This document shows positions 1 through 12,261 of a stretch of 64,000 bases of DNA, piece by piece; position 1 is the stretch's first letter; every line of letters begins with the position of its first letter. The notes beneath the pieces were generated by a model that saw only the letters and a list, made by a program, of their open reading frames with translations, made no database searches and had not been told where the DNA came from. The stretch covers positions 992,001-1,056,000 of the forward strand of contig CM082584.2 in NCBI GenBank assembly GCA_040954595.2, in the 5' to 3' direction. Position numbers and translations under genes: made by a program. The stretch comes from Balanoglossus misakiensis. Taxonomy: Eukaryota > Hemichordata.

Positions 1-3000
1 GACTAATTAAAAATTCAAGGGTTCAATGCACATCTACTCATTGACCTTGACCACTGTAGCAAGTTTGAGAAGTGTACCTGCAGTGGTGTCTGAGATCTAG
101 AGCGACAAAGAATTGACACAAGAATAAAGAAAGAAGAAAGAAAGAATTAAAGCTGCAAGCAGCATTGTCCGGGCCCAAGCTCTATTATCTGATCTGATAT
201 TAGATATGCACATAATTAATGAGTAGAAACATAATGCTCTGTTTTATCCCATGAAATATCAAGGTTATATCTATGTTTGGTGTTGATATAGTGTAAAGTA
301 GGTCAAAGGTCTCCCAGGGGTCACCCACAATTTGGGCAGAAAATTTTGACCCATAGTGGTCCATGTCCAACAAAAACCAGACCTCTAGCCCTTTTGGTTA
401 GCCTGGAATTAGGTATGCACATAAATAATGAGTTAAGCAGGTGTCACAGGTGACCCAAAACTTTGGCTTTTCATTATGGCCCCATACCTCCAAACGCCAA
501 GGCTGTATCTGCTGTGGATGTCGAGATATGCAAAAGTAGGTCAAAGGTCACCCAAGGTCACCCAACATTTGGGCAAAATATTTTGACCCCATACTGTATA
601 ACAAAAACAAAACCTCAAGGTCTATTGGTTCATCATTAATTAGGTATGTGCATATTTAATGAGGTCAGCAGAGGTCAAAGGGGTCATGAGAAGTAGCAAA
701 ATTTTTTGATCACATACAAATCCACATACATCAAAAACCAAACTTATAACCCTATTGGTTAGCCTGGAATTAGATATGCAGAAAAATGATGCGTCAAAAG
801 TAGGTCAAAGGTCATTGCCAAAATTACCAAAATATTTATAGCTTATTCTTGTCATATGATGATTCATATCCATAAAAAGAATTTCTGTGCTATCAATTAT
901 TAGGCTAGAAAGGGAATTTTTACTTTTTAATCGTTTTTCACAAAATCCAATATGGCCGCCATAATCTTCGACCAATCACATTCATCTTCGCAAACTTGAT
1001 AGACATCTGTTTAATGACCACACACACCAAATCTTGTGACTCGGTTATCGCCGGTTCTTGAGTAGAAGATTTTTCAAATTTTACTAGGGTTTTTCGAAAA
1101 TCCAATATGGCCGCCATAATCTTGGACCAATCACTATGATCTTCGCAAACTTGATAGACATCAGTTAGGTGACCACATACCCCAAACCCCGTGTCTCGGT
1201 TATCACCGGTTCTGGAGAAGAAGATTTTTGAAATTTAGGCCAGATTTCAGAAAAAAAATTGTACCAAAAAAACGGCAACTTTGTCAGCATAATTTCCAAT
1301 TACAAAAATGATGGGCAGAAGGTAGTCTACCAGCATGCCAAATTTGAAGTCGATCTGACTTGCAGTTTCTGAGATCTGAGATTTGCATTTTTTCAGAAAA
1401 TCCAAGATGGCCGCCATGTCACGTGACTAATTAAGTATTCACAAGTCACTGCACATCTACTCATTGACCTTGACCACTGTAGCAAGTTTGAGAACTGTAC
1501 CTGCAGCGGTGTTTGAGATCTAGAGCGATAAAGAATGGAACCAAGAATAAAGAAAGAAAGAAAGACAGAATTAAAGCTGCAAGCAGCATTGTCCGGGCCC
1601 AAGCTCTATTATCTGATCTGATTATTAGATATGCACATAATTAATGAGTAGAAACATAATGCAGTGTTTTTATTCCATGAAATATCAAGGTTATATCTAT
1701 GTTTGGTGCTGATATAGTGTTAAGTAGGTCAAAGGTCACCCAGGGGTCACCCACAATTTGGGCAGAATATTTTGACCCATAGTGGTCAATGTCCAACAAA
1801 AACCAGACCTCTAGCACTTTTGGTTAACCCGGAATTAGGTATGCACATAAATAATGCGTAAAGCAGGTGTCACAGGTGACCCCACAACTTTGGCTTTTCA
1901 TTATGGCCCCATACCTCCAAACGCCAAGGTTGTACCTGCTTTGGATGCTGAGATATGCAAAAGTAGGTCAAAGGTCATCTGAGGTCATCCAACATTTGGG
2001 CAAAATATTTTGACCCCATACTGATCCATGTCCAGAAAAAAACAAACCTCTAGGTCATTTGGTTCATCTGTAATTAGGTATGCGCATATTTAATGAGGTC
2101 AGCAGAGGTCAAAGGGGTCATGAAAAGTAGCAAAAAATTTTGATCACATACAAAACCACATACATCAAAAACCAAACTTATAGCCCTATTGGTTAGCCTG
2201 GAATTAGATATGCAGAAAAATGATGCGTCAAAAGTAGGTCAAAGGTCATTGCCAAAATTACCAAAATATTTATAGCTTATTCTTGTCATATGATGATTCA
2301 TATCCATAAAAAGAATTTCTGTGCTATCAATTTTTAGGCTAGAAACAGAATTTTTACTTTTTAATCGTTGTTCACAAAATCCAATATGGCCGCCAAAATC
2401 TTCGACCAATCACAATGATCTTCGCAAACTTGATAGACATCTGTTTAATGACCACACACACCAAATCTTGTGACTCGGTTATCGCCGGTTCTTGAGAAGA
2501 AGATTTTTGAAATTTTACTAGGGTTTTTCGAAAATCCAATATGGCCGCCATAATCTTCGACCAATCACAATGATCTTCGCAAACTTGATAGACCTCAGTT
2601 TGGTGACCACATACCCCAAACCGCGTGACTCGGTTATCGCCGGTTCTGGAGAAGAAGATTTTTGAAATTTTGACCAGATTTCAGAAAAACAACTGTAGCA
2701 AAAAAACTGCAACATTGACAGCAAAATATCCAATTACAAAAATGATGGGTAGAAGGTAGACTACCTGCACACCAAGTTTGAAGTCGATCTGACTTGTAGT
2801 TTCTGAGATCTGAGATTTGCATTTTTTCAGAAAATCTAATATGGCCGCCAGGTCACGTGACTAATTAAAAATTCAAGGGTTCAATGCACATCTACTCATT
2901 GACCTTGACCACTGTAGCAAGTTTGAGAAGTGTACCTGCAGTGGTGTCTGAGATCTAGAGCGACAAAGAATTGACACAAGAATAAAGAAAGAATTAAAGC

Positions 3001-4277
3001 TGCGAGCAGCATTGTCGGGCCCAAGCGCTGATCCTGAATTATATATGCACAGTATGAATAAGAAGAAACAGAATTTTCTATCGTATGTATTATCTCATGA
3101 CATAACGAGGATGTGTGTATTTTTGCTGCTGAAATAGGGTGAAGTAGGTCAAAGGTCACCTGAGGTCACCCAACATTTGGGCAATTTTTTTTGACCCATA
3201 CTGGTCCATGTCCAACAAAAACCAAAACTCAAGCACTATTGGTTCGCCTGTAATTAGGTATGTGCATATTTAATGAGGTCAACAGGTGTCACAGGTGACC
3301 CAAAAATGTGGCTTTACATTTTGGTCCCATCCTACCAAATGCCATGGCTGTATCTGCTCTGGATGCTGAGATATGCGAAAGTAGGTCAAAGGTCACCAGA
3401 GGTCACACAACATTTGGGCAAAAAGTTTTGATCCCATACTGGTCCATGTCCAACAAAAACCAAACCTCTAGCTCTATTGGTTCACCTGTAATTAGCTATG
3501 CACATAATTAATGAGGTCAGCAGAGGTCAAAGGGGTCATGAAATGTAGCAAAATATTTTGATCACACACTAATCCACATTCATCAAAAACCAAACGTCTA
3601 GCCCTACAGGTTAGCCTGGAATTAGATATGCAGAAATAATAACGCGTGATAAGTAGGTCAAAGGTCATGTGAAAAATCGCCAAAAAATTGTAACATATTT
3701 TAGTCACATGACGATTGATATCCATAAAAAGAATTTGTATGCTATCAATTTTTAGACTAGAAAAAGGAATTTCAATTTTTCACTGCTTTTGACAAAATCC
3801 AATATGGCCGCCATAATCTTCGACCAATCACAATGCTCTTTGCAAACTTGATAGACATCAGTGTAGTGACCATACTCCCCGAACCTTGCTACTCAGTCAT
3901 CGCCCGTTCTGGAGAAGAAGATTTTTGGAGTTTAACTATGGTTTTTCGAAAATCCAATATGGCCGCCATAATCTTCGACCAATCACAATGATCTTCGCAA
4001 ACTTGATAGACATCAGTTAGGTGACCAAATACCCCAAACCCCGTGTCTCGGTTATCACCGGTTCTGGAGAAGAAGATTTTTGAAATTTAAGCCAGATTTC
4101 AGAAAAAAAATTGTAGCAAAAAAACTGCAACATTGACAGCAAAATTTCCAATTACAAAAATGATGGGTAGAAGGTAGTCTACCTGCATGCCAAATTTGAA
4201 GTCGATCTGACTTGTAGTTTCTGAGATCTGAGATTTGAATTTTTTCAGAAAATCCAATATGGCCGCCAGGTCACGTG
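1..4277. repeat. Tandem ~1.43 kb repeat family with DR1 motifs
   Basis: About three head-to-tail copies of one unit. The same landmark (ACGTGACTAATTA) recurs at 1421, 2855 and 4273, giving periods of 1434 and 1418 bp, and the window opens inside a further copy of it. Each unit contains several short paragraphs built on AGGTCAAAGGTCA, several AATATGGCCGCCA boxes and a segment starting AAAGCTGCAAGCAGCATTG. Alternate boundaries differ in the same way (2 and 4 share GTATTCACAAGTCACTG, 1 and 3 share AAATTCAAGGGTTCAATG). Short open frames are not conserved between units and I regard the block as non-coding. The same family reappears inverted at 14-15.7 kb and, diverged, at 44.2-45.5 kb, so it is a dispersed element. 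Confidence 0.85.
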
Positions 4278-4433
4278 ACTAATTACGTATTCACAAGTCA
4301 CTGCACATCTACTCATTGACCTTGACCACTGTAGCAAGTTTGAGAAGTGTACCTGCAGAGGTGTCTGAGATCTCGTTGGCCAAAGAATTGACACAAGAAT
4401 AAAGAAAGAAAGAAAAATTCCAACGAAACCAAT

Positions 4434-4753
4434 AGGGCCCAAGCGCTTGCGTGCGCTTGGGCCCTAAAGAAGAAAGAAGGAAAGACAGAAAAACCCCAAC
4501 GAAACCAATAGGGCCCAAGCGCTGGTATGCGCTTGGGCCCTAAAAACCCCAGCGAAACCAATACGGGCCCAAGCCTGGCTTGGCTTGGGCCCGTAAAAAC
4601 CCCAACGAAACCAATAGGGCCCAAGCGCTGGCTTGCGCTTGGGCCCTAAAAACCCCAACGAAACCAATAGGGCCCAAGCGCAAGCAAGCGCTTGGGCCCT
4701 AAAAACCCCAACGAAACCAATAGGGCCCAAGCGCTTGCGTGCGCTTGGGCCCT
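4434..4753. repeat. Array of six hairpins, 53-bp period
   Basis: Six 32-34 bp inverted repeats at 4434-4465, 4510-4541, 4563-4594, 4616-4647, 4669-4700 and 4722-4753; the last five are spaced exactly 53 bp. Stems read AGGGCCCAAGCGC with GCGCTTGGGCCCT. The six-base loop differs: TTGCGT, TGGTAT, TGGCTT, TGGCTT, AAGCAA, TTGCGT. The third copy has changed both sides of its stem together. Linkers read AAAACCCCAACGAAACCAAT. It sits at the border between the tandem units and the left arm of the giant inverted repeat. Confidence 0.85.
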
Positions 4754-7700
4754 AAAGAATTAAAGCTGCGAGCAGCATTGTTGGGCCCAAGCGCTGATCT
4801 TGAATTATATATGCACAGTATGAATGAGAAGAAAGAATTTTCTATCGGATGTATTATCTCATGACATAACAATGATGTGTGTATTTTTGCTGCTGAAATA
4901 GGGTGAAGTAGGTCAAAGGTCACCTGAGGTCACCCAACATTTGGGCAATTTTTTTTTACCCATACTGGTCCATGTCCAACAAAAACCAAAACTCTAGCTC
5001 TATTGGTTCGCCTGTAATTAGGTATGTGCATAATTAATGAGGTCAGCAGAGGTCAAAGGGGTCATGAAAAGTAGCAAAATATTTTGATCACACACTAATC
5101 CACATTCATCAAAAACCAAACCTCTAGCCCTATAGGTTAGCCTGGAATTAGATATGCAGAAATAATAACGCGTGATAATTAGGTCAAAGGTCATGTGAAA
5201 AATCGCCAAAAAATTGTTATATATTTTAGTCACATGACAATTGATATCCATAAAAAGAATTTGTATGCTATCAATTTTTGGACTAGAAAAAGGAATTTCA
5301 ATTTTTCTCTGTTTTTTACAAAATCCAATATGGCCACCATAATCTTCGACCAATCACAATGCTCTTTGCAAACTTGATAGACATCAGTGTAGTGACCATA
5401 CTCCCCGAATCTTGCGACTCAGTCATCGCTCGTTCTGGAGAAGAAGATTTTTGGAGTTTAACTATGGTTTTACAAAAAAACAATAAACCCGCTGTACCTC
5501 CGCATGTCTCCACAAGAGCTAGGAGCTCAAAATCGGTCGGACGCAGACCAGCGGTCTGTCAGGTGTAGTAACCGTAACACCAATAAAGGTAGGTTTTCAT
5601 TGATTCTAATAGGTCTCCGTTCATCAACATTTCAAATATTCTCCATAATCCAGTAGTTGCCACTGTACTTGAATGAAATATTTCCTTTCAAACTTCCAAA
5701 TGGTAACCGAATCTCAAATCGCAAATCTTTCCATTTTAATAACGAAGTCGGATGCCGAAATTACCAACTCACTTTTTCTATCGGACTCCATCATTCTAAT
5801 ACTTTACTTCAATGTTCAAAAATTGTGTAAAACAATATCCACTCTCAATCTATATTTCAGGTTTAACGGCGTAATGGCATCCCCGGCCTTTGCTCTATCA
5901 TAGAGGCAAATGGTATTATCTCTTCCAGTGGAAAAGTTGCGGAGCTGTACGTATTCTCCCTTCTATAATCTGTTCAGCCACTTCGGATTTTCTTTCCAGA
6001 ATTTAAGTTCCAGAACGTTGCCATCGTGCTGCATACAAGGCACGCTAAACAGTTTCCCGTTGGCGGAATTCCGGATCTCGACATCCTCCATGACGCGCAA
6101 TTTCACAGCCATGCCTTGGCTGGTTGCAGATGATGGAGCTAAGGTACGTAACAATCGCACCCCGAAACGCCTGGGCCCTTTTTTGTGTGTAGTCATTGTG
6201 GGTATGTTAACCTCCCATGTCCTTCATTTTTAGAAATTTAGTATACAAAACTGGATGACCGATTATGTTTTAGAGACCTTTCCCGAATCCACCTGAAGCC
6301 CAGTCGGAATGTCTTGGGATGTAACCTAAATTCAATATGGCCGCCTCCATGCGTTCACTTGCATTTGAAAATACGTTGATTTTATCGTCGATTAGCGGTG
6401 TTTATTCTCAGTATCAATTTAAACGCGGCACTCGCTCACAAGTCATATTCTAGAAAGAAAGAAAAAATGATAGTTTCGAGTACAGATTACATGTATTTTA
6501 AAACGAGGTTTGGTAACAATGGTATCACTACTAAATGACTTACAATCGATGTTTTTAATTGTCTTTGCACCACAGTATGAATCCGGTGATGGTAAATCGC
6601 ATTCAACTTAGAAGGCATGGAGAAAGCGCAACTGATGGTAACTGGGATGCCAAACTGAAACTTTTGGGAGAGAAAACCTTGCCATGTACGGACGTGGGTG
6701 TCACAGTTAAACTTGGGTTAAATACTACAGCGACAACCGAAGTCCCGTTGAGATATGATATGTGGTAGTGCATGTCCACATGAGTGCCGTGTACTAGCCT
6801 CTCTCTCTGTAAATCCATCCAGGCTACTGCTTTCTGTACATTGGAGAGAAATGAGAACAAAATGGTTAAATCATATTTTGTATAAGATGGTGTTGACGAA
6901 AATAAGATGCATGTGAATTGTAGGACTGAAATGTTTCTGTAATGAATACTAAATTAAAAGTTCACAACTTGCATGCAGATAGTAAGTGCTGGGGAAGTTG
7001 CAGGGTGGAGATTGCTTTGGTTTAGTTAACTTACTCAATCTTTGTGACTGTTGCATTTCTTGATTGATAGAGTAGTGTACATGCATTGGCAGGTTTTCTA
7101 ATATGGCCTCCTCTGTACCCAAGGTCTGGCATAAGGTGGGACACTGTAAGTATTTGCCGTCTGACACAGAAGATGCCACTTCTAGAAAAAAATAAGAAGG
7201 ACAGAATGTGATTGGTAAGACACAGAGACGTGAACATGTACACAAAATGATAGGAAATTGGTGGAAGCAAGTACTGCAGTTAATACTTACTCATCTATGT
7301 CTATTCCCTCAAATATCCCTTCTACCATATCATCACCATTTGGTTCTTTTAACACTTTAGGGAAAAATTGAGAGTTACATTAGAAGCACCGACAATAGGA
7401 GGGGGGGGGGGGGTAAGGTTTGCAGAGAACAAGTTTTTTTTATGAACATTTGTGAAAATCAGAAATTAGTGACATGTAGGATTTCAATTTTATGATGTAA
7501 CATTGTTTTCTTTTCAACATCAGTTCTCTGAGTAAAAAGATGGCCATGTAAATTTTCTCTAAGTTTGTTAGAGAAATAAAGTACATGTACAACTTTAATG
7601 TTTCACTAATTGAGTTTCAGTGTTCTTGTATTGTCTCCTTTGCCCCATGTCAACCTCAAAGTAAATATCAAATTTGCCATTTTTGACTTATTTGTCCTTG

Positions 7701-8553
7701 TAGTGGGCCACATAGCATTTTAGTGCAACTTATGAAAATCTGAAGAACCAAATGCCTAATTTACCCACTCTGCACAGATTTATGTCAATGGTACTGACTT
7801 GATGATCGGTATAGCGCCCTCTGTGGTAGGGGGTGGGGGGTTAACCTAGCCTTTATATGTTTATCCCTGTCCGGTTCCATTCCAATTGTATCTATGGTAA
7901 CCTTATTATCAGCAGTAAATGCCACAATTGTAAAACAGCAATAAGTTTAGTATCAAGCACTCTGTGGAATTAAATATACCCTGTGTTTTCTTTGATTCCC
8001 ATTAGTAATCATGCAACTTTGCCATTTTGGGCCTTCTGATTTGCTGTATGTGCTCACTAGTCCTTCCCAACGTCTCTGAATTAGAAGGCCATTGTCATTT
8101 GTATAGTGTAGACACATTTCATTTTAGTACAACTGATGAAAGTCTCGTGAAAAACCAAATGCTTAATTTACCCACTGTGCAAAGATTATCTGAATGATAT
8201 TGTGTTGATCGTCATATAGTATAGCGCCCTCTGCGATAGTATTTGGATGATTGTGCCAGGGAGAAGGGGGTACTGAGGGAGCAGATGCAGATGACAGCAA
8301 GGCATATCCACTGAACAATGAGACGGTACGTGTTGTCAGCATTCAGGGAGAGTAAAAAGGGGAGCGCAAGAGACCAGGATGAAGAGACGAGCAGTATTGC
8401 ATCATCTGTGGAAATAAATGCCAAGAGAAGGTAAGTGTGGAAGACAAGCACTTAGGGGTTATAAACAAATGTTTTTTTGTGGACAGTTTTAGTATCAAGC
8501 ATTGTGGAATTAAATATACACAGTGTGTGTTGTGTGTTAGATAGGTACATACA

Positions 8554-8555
<2 letters not shown>
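4754..8555 (+). repeat. Left arm of giant inverted repeat
   Basis: This arm is the reverse complement of 10745-14558. Paired positions add to about 19,296-19,312 along the whole length, with only small indels. Corresponding translated segments differ by zero to one residue in 70-80, so the arms are nearly identical. The outer end is the AATTAAAGCTGCGAGCAGC segment shared with the 1-4.3 kb family. The inner end runs into a (TACA)n microsatellite. The arm includes the DR1-repeat family (4.8-5.4 kb), exon-like segments (5.8-7.4 kb), a G14-type homopolymer near 7400 and two GAGGGCGCTATA-containing stretches. Confidence 0.9.
5816..6138 (-). pseudogene. Left-arm copy of unknown coding-like exon, with nonsense change
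   Basis: Mirror copy of the open segment at 13158-13480. The left copy has a stop codon (TAG) at 5963-5965 where the right copy has CAG, which cuts the frame roughly in the middle. The rest of the peptide is the same apart from an Arg/His difference upstream of the exon. The opposite strand here also has good splice signals (TATATTTCAG ending at 5860, and AAG|GTACGTAA at 6139-6142), so which strand was used is uncertain. Confidence 0.4.
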
Positions 8556-8587
<32 letters not shown>

Positions 8588-8812
8588 CATACATACATAC
8601 ATACATACATACATACATGCATGCATACATAGATACATAGATACATAGATACATGCATACATGCATACATGCATACATGCATACATGCATACATGCATAC
8701 ATGCATACATGCATGCATACATGCATGCATGCATGCATGCATGCATACATACATACATACATACATACATACATACATACATACATACATACATACATAC
8801 ATACATACATGG
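8546..8812. repeat. Microsatellite (ACAT)n with (GCAT) and (AGAT) variants
   Basis: About 265 bp of tetranucleotide repeat, TACATACA passing into TACATAGA and TACATGCA blocks and back. It forms the inner edge of the left arm of the giant inverted repeat. Long Met-Tyr-Val-Cys and His-Thr-Tyr-Ile open frames here come from the repeat and are not genes. Confidence 0.95.
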
Positions 8813-8845
8813 AAAACACACAGCAAATGGACTCCTTTTTTATCA

Positions 8846-8916
8846 TCCTCACCAGGAATCGAACCAGGATCCCTTATCACAAAGTGACAAGTGCGTTAAC
8901 CATTACGCCATGAGGA
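8846..8916 (-). tRNA. tRNA-Gln-like sequence, probably a pseudogene or SINE head
   Basis: Read on the minus strand this 71-nt segment folds as a cloverleaf. It has a 7-bp acceptor stem (TCCTCAT with GTGAGGA), a D arm GCG...CGC with the A box GCGTAATGGTTAACGC, and a T arm with the B box GGTTCGATTCC. The layout matches eukaryotic tRNA-Gln (CATGGTGTAATGGTTA; CTTTG in the anticodon arm), but the anticodon stem is too long (TTGTC with GATAA around ACTTTGT) and lacks the usual U33. A functional tRNA is therefore unlikely. It lies between the microsatellite and ordinary sequence, as a tRNA-derived SINE might. Confidence 0.5.
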
Positions 8917-9137
8917 TTGTTTTATCTCCACTAACTGCCAACACACTGTCCAATTGCACATTCACTCACTGACATATTCAACACACCAGTTTTTTTATTT
9001 CAATAAAAATTCACAAATGCATGTGAGAAATAACAGAGAGTCAGAAATTGGCATCCACAGGAGTTACTGCATTGCTATATGGTATTATAGAGCAGCCAAT
9101 GCAGTCTAACACTTTTATTAGCTTATTAAAGGCAGAA

Positions 9138-9435
9138 AGTCTCTTTGCTGCCCTTTTTTAATAATTATGTGTGATACAAGAGACTGTTGATGTGGATATA
9201 TAGTGAATCAACGTTCGACCACACACAGCTTCCATCCCGTTTGTAGGATATGACAGTAAAAACTCGCCCAAAATGAATAAATGGTAAAGACCAATTATTC
9301 ATTTTGGCAAGATTTTTCACTCTCGTGTCTACAAGCAGTGTGTGTTGTTGAATGTTGATTCACTATATATCCACATGTACATTAACATAAATGGTGTCTT
9401 GCATCAAACATAATTAATGGAAAAGGGTCCCTTTA
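9138..9435. mobile_element. Fold-back (MITE-like) element
   Basis: Two arms of about 130 bp are inverted copies around a short centre near 9280-9300. The left arm includes GTGGATATATAGTGAATCAA and the right arm TTGATTCACTATATATCCAC. Outer ends are related to CTTTTTCCATTAATTATG. Left-half-only relatives occur at about 23925-24085 and 26240-26375, inside introns of the receptor gene. No open frame. The element lies in the spacer of the giant inverted repeat. Confidence 0.7.
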
Positions 9436-10680
9436 ATTTATATACTTATCAAATTGTAAGCTAACCAATATGGTTAGAAGTCCGATTTGCTTGGACGTGA
9501 ACCAATATGATCTATCAAAATTTTCTGGTAAAAGTTTGAGTAACTATAACGTGTGCTTTCACCTTTTTTCATCATGTTGCTTGGGCCCTGACAATGCTGC
9601 TTTATAGCTACTACAGGATTAGATTACTTCCATTTGGCAGTAGCATATAAGTGTAATGGTGTAGAAAGTTTATCCTGTTTACTGAAAGAGGAATTGCAAG
9701 AGAAACCATGTGTTATAAAAAAAAACTAGAAGATATTAAATAGCCTTAGTAAACATTTCCCAGAAACATTTCAATGAACAGTTACCATAATGTACTTTAC
9801 ATTAGAGTCAGAGGTGACTAAAAGGCTAATATTGTCATTTGTGAAATGTACACAATTGTATTTATATTGTCGGTGAACTGTTTAGCTGTGTTGTCAGTTA
9901 TGTTGAGCTTATTAGATTGGGTGATTGTCTTATTGGGTGAGTGGTGTCACTGTCTGTCACTTTTCTTTACTGAAACCACGGGGCCAATTACTTTGAAATT
10001 TAGTATGCAGGTTCCTAGGGTGAAGTTGGTAGAGTTTATGTAAATTGTGGTGAAATGTGTAATTTTTGATCAATTTTAGTTGTGTTTAGTTAAATTCTTT
10101 GTACAATTACTTTGAAATTTAGTGTGTAGGTCCTTGGGGTTGATTTTACTGGAATTTGCTCAATTTGTGACAGAATGTGGAATATGTTATTTCGGAAGCA
10201 ATTGCTTGTTTGGTCTTTTTTATTTCATAAACCAGATACTGTGATTGTTTTTCTGTTCTTTTATGTATGTGTGTCTATTTTCACAATTGAAATAAATTAA
10301 TATAAGGCTATATAAAATAAATTGGTGTTTTATGCTTTTTGTGTAAGTATGAATGTATGTATGTGTGTAAGAAGATTGATATTGTTTGTATGGTTGATAT
10401 CAGATATCATATGTCTTATAGTGAGAAAGAAACCACTACACAATCCCTAGTAGTATTTGTGGTAATATATCTGTTTTGAGAATATAGCCCATTAGTATAT
10501 TGTAGTCTTTGTACAACTTTTCTTCAAAATGTGTTATATGAACAAATAAAATATGGCAAGAAGATGAATTGTTTCGAAGAATGAATCATAATAAACAGTA
10601 GAATTTGGTCAATTTTTGTTCAGGCATAATGAAATAGCTTGTACATGAGCTTGCACGACGGTATTTGGTCAATACAGGGC
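9436..10680. other. Spacer of the giant inverted repeat, no gene seen
   Basis: T-rich sequence with no convincing coding segment. A short piece at about 9580-9600 (CTTGGGCCCTGACAATGCTGC) is the terminus of the 1-4.3 kb family in inverted orientation. At 9986-10150 there are two diverged copies of a ~120 bp segment beginning TTACTTTGAAATTTAGT. The only longer open frame (9846-10043, 65 codons) shows no recognisable features. Confidence 0.6.
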
Positions 10681-10755
10681 GCATGCATGTATGTATGTAT
10701 GTATGTATGTATGTATGTATGTATGTATGTATGTATGTATGTATGTATGTATGTA
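10681..10755. repeat. Microsatellite (ATGT)n
   Basis: About 75 bp of ATGT repeat that forms the inner edge of the right arm, complementary to the (ACAT)n tract at 8546-8812. The two tracts face each other across the spacer. Confidence 0.95.
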
Positions 10756-11940
10756 CCTATCTAACACACAACACACACTGTGTATATTTAATTCCACAAT
10801 GCTTGATACTAAAACTGTCCACAAAAAAACATTTGTTTATAACCCCTAAGTGCTTGTCTTCCACACTTACCTTCTCTTGGCATTTTTTTCCACAGATGAT
10901 GCAATACTGCTCGTCTCTTCATCCTGGTCTCTTGCGCTCCCCTTTTTACTCTCCCCGAATGCTGACAACACGTACCGTCTCATTGTTCAGTGGATATGCC
11001 TTGCTGTCATCTGCATCTGCTCCCTCAGTACCCCCTTCTCCCTGGCACAATCATCCAAATACTATCGCAGAGGGCGCTATACTATATGACGATCAACACA
11101 ATATCATTCAGATAATCTTTGCACAGTGGGTAAATTAAGCATTTGGTTTTTCACGAGACTTTCATCAGTTGTACTAAAATGAAATGTGTCTACACTATAC
11201 AAATGACAATGGCCTTCTAATTCAGAGACGTTGGGAAGGACTAGTGAGCACATACAGCAAATCAGAAGGCCCAAAATGGCAAAGTTGCATGATTACTAAT
11301 GGGAAACAAAGAATACACAGGGTATATTTAATTCCACAGAGTGCTTGATACTAAAATTATTGCTGTTTTACAATTGTGGCATTTACTGCTGATAATAAGG
11401 TTACCATAGATACAATTGGAATGGAACCGGACAGGGATAAACATATAAAGGCTAGGTTAACCCCCACCCCCTACCACAGAGGGCGCTATACCGATCATCA
11501 AGTCAGTACCATTGAAATAAATCTGTGCAGAGTGGGTAAATTAGGCATTTGGTTCTTCAGATTTTCATAAGTTGCACTAAAATGCTATGTGGCCCACTAC
11601 AAGGACAAATAAGTCAAAAATGGCAAATTTGATATTTACTTTGAGGTTGACATGGGGCAAAGGAGACAATACAAGAACACTGAAACTCAATTAGTGAAAC
11701 ACTAAAGTTGTACATGTACTTTATTTCTCTAACAAACTTAGAGAAAATTTACATGGCCATCTTTTTACTCAGAGAACTGATGTTGAAAAGAAAACAATGT
11801 TACATCATAAAATTGAAATCCTACATGTCACTAATTTCTGATTTTCACAAATGTTCATAAAAAAAACCTGTTCTCTGCAAACCTTACCCCCCCCCTCCTA
11901 TTGTCGGTGCTTCTAATGTAACTCTCAATTTTTCCCTAAG

Positions 11941-12261
11941 GTGTTAAAAGAACCAAATGGTGATGATATGGTAGAAGGGATATTTGAGGGAATAGACATA
12001 GATGAGTAAGTATTAACTGCAGTACTTGCTTCCACCAATTTCCTATCATTTTGTGTACATGTTCACGTCTCTGTGTCTTACCAATCACATTCTGTCCTTT
12101 TTATTTTTTTCTAGAAGTGGCATCTTCTGTGTCAGACGGCAAATACTTACAGTGTCCCACCTTATGCCAGACCTTGGGTACAGAGGAGGCCATATTAGAA
12201 AACCTGCCAATGCATGTACACTACTCTATCAATCAAGAAATGCAACAGTCACAAAGATTGA
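11941..12261 (+). CDS. Two exon-like segments of an unknown gene in the right arm
   Basis: Segment 11941-12005 is preceded by a TTTTTCCCTAAG acceptor and followed by GTAAGT. It has one open frame, reading VLKEPNGDDMVEGIFEGIDI then DE. Segment 12115-12261 is preceded by TTTATTTTTTTCTAG and followed by GTAAGT. Joined by these borders the frame continues, and a third AG at 12461-12462 opens another possible exon, but that junction brings a stop quickly, so the downstream frame is unresolved. I recognise no family. Mirror copies lie at about 7291-7355 and 7035-7181 in the left arm. The splice borders argue for a once-transcribed gene captured in the arm. Confidence 0.3.

Noticed and set aside
4434-4753. 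CRISPR-like reading of the hairpin array
   Set aside because: Only six bases vary per unit, too short for spacers, and the linkers are also constant.
4245-4923. Overlapping frames with repeated GPIGFVGVF or GPYWFRWGF
   Set aside because: By-products of the 53-bp hairpin array; every frame gives a periodic peptide and none is conserved elsewhere.
5910-6233. 107-codon frame on the + strand of the left arm, and its mirror at 13063-13386
   Set aside because: Antisense to the globular-looking segment. Its composition (Ser, Leu, Cys-rich) looks like a shadow, although splice signals on this strand leave some doubt.
8343-8972. Long frames rich in Met-Tyr-Val-Cys or His-Thr-Tyr-Ile
   Set aside because: They are translations of the (ACAT)n tract and occur in several frames at once.
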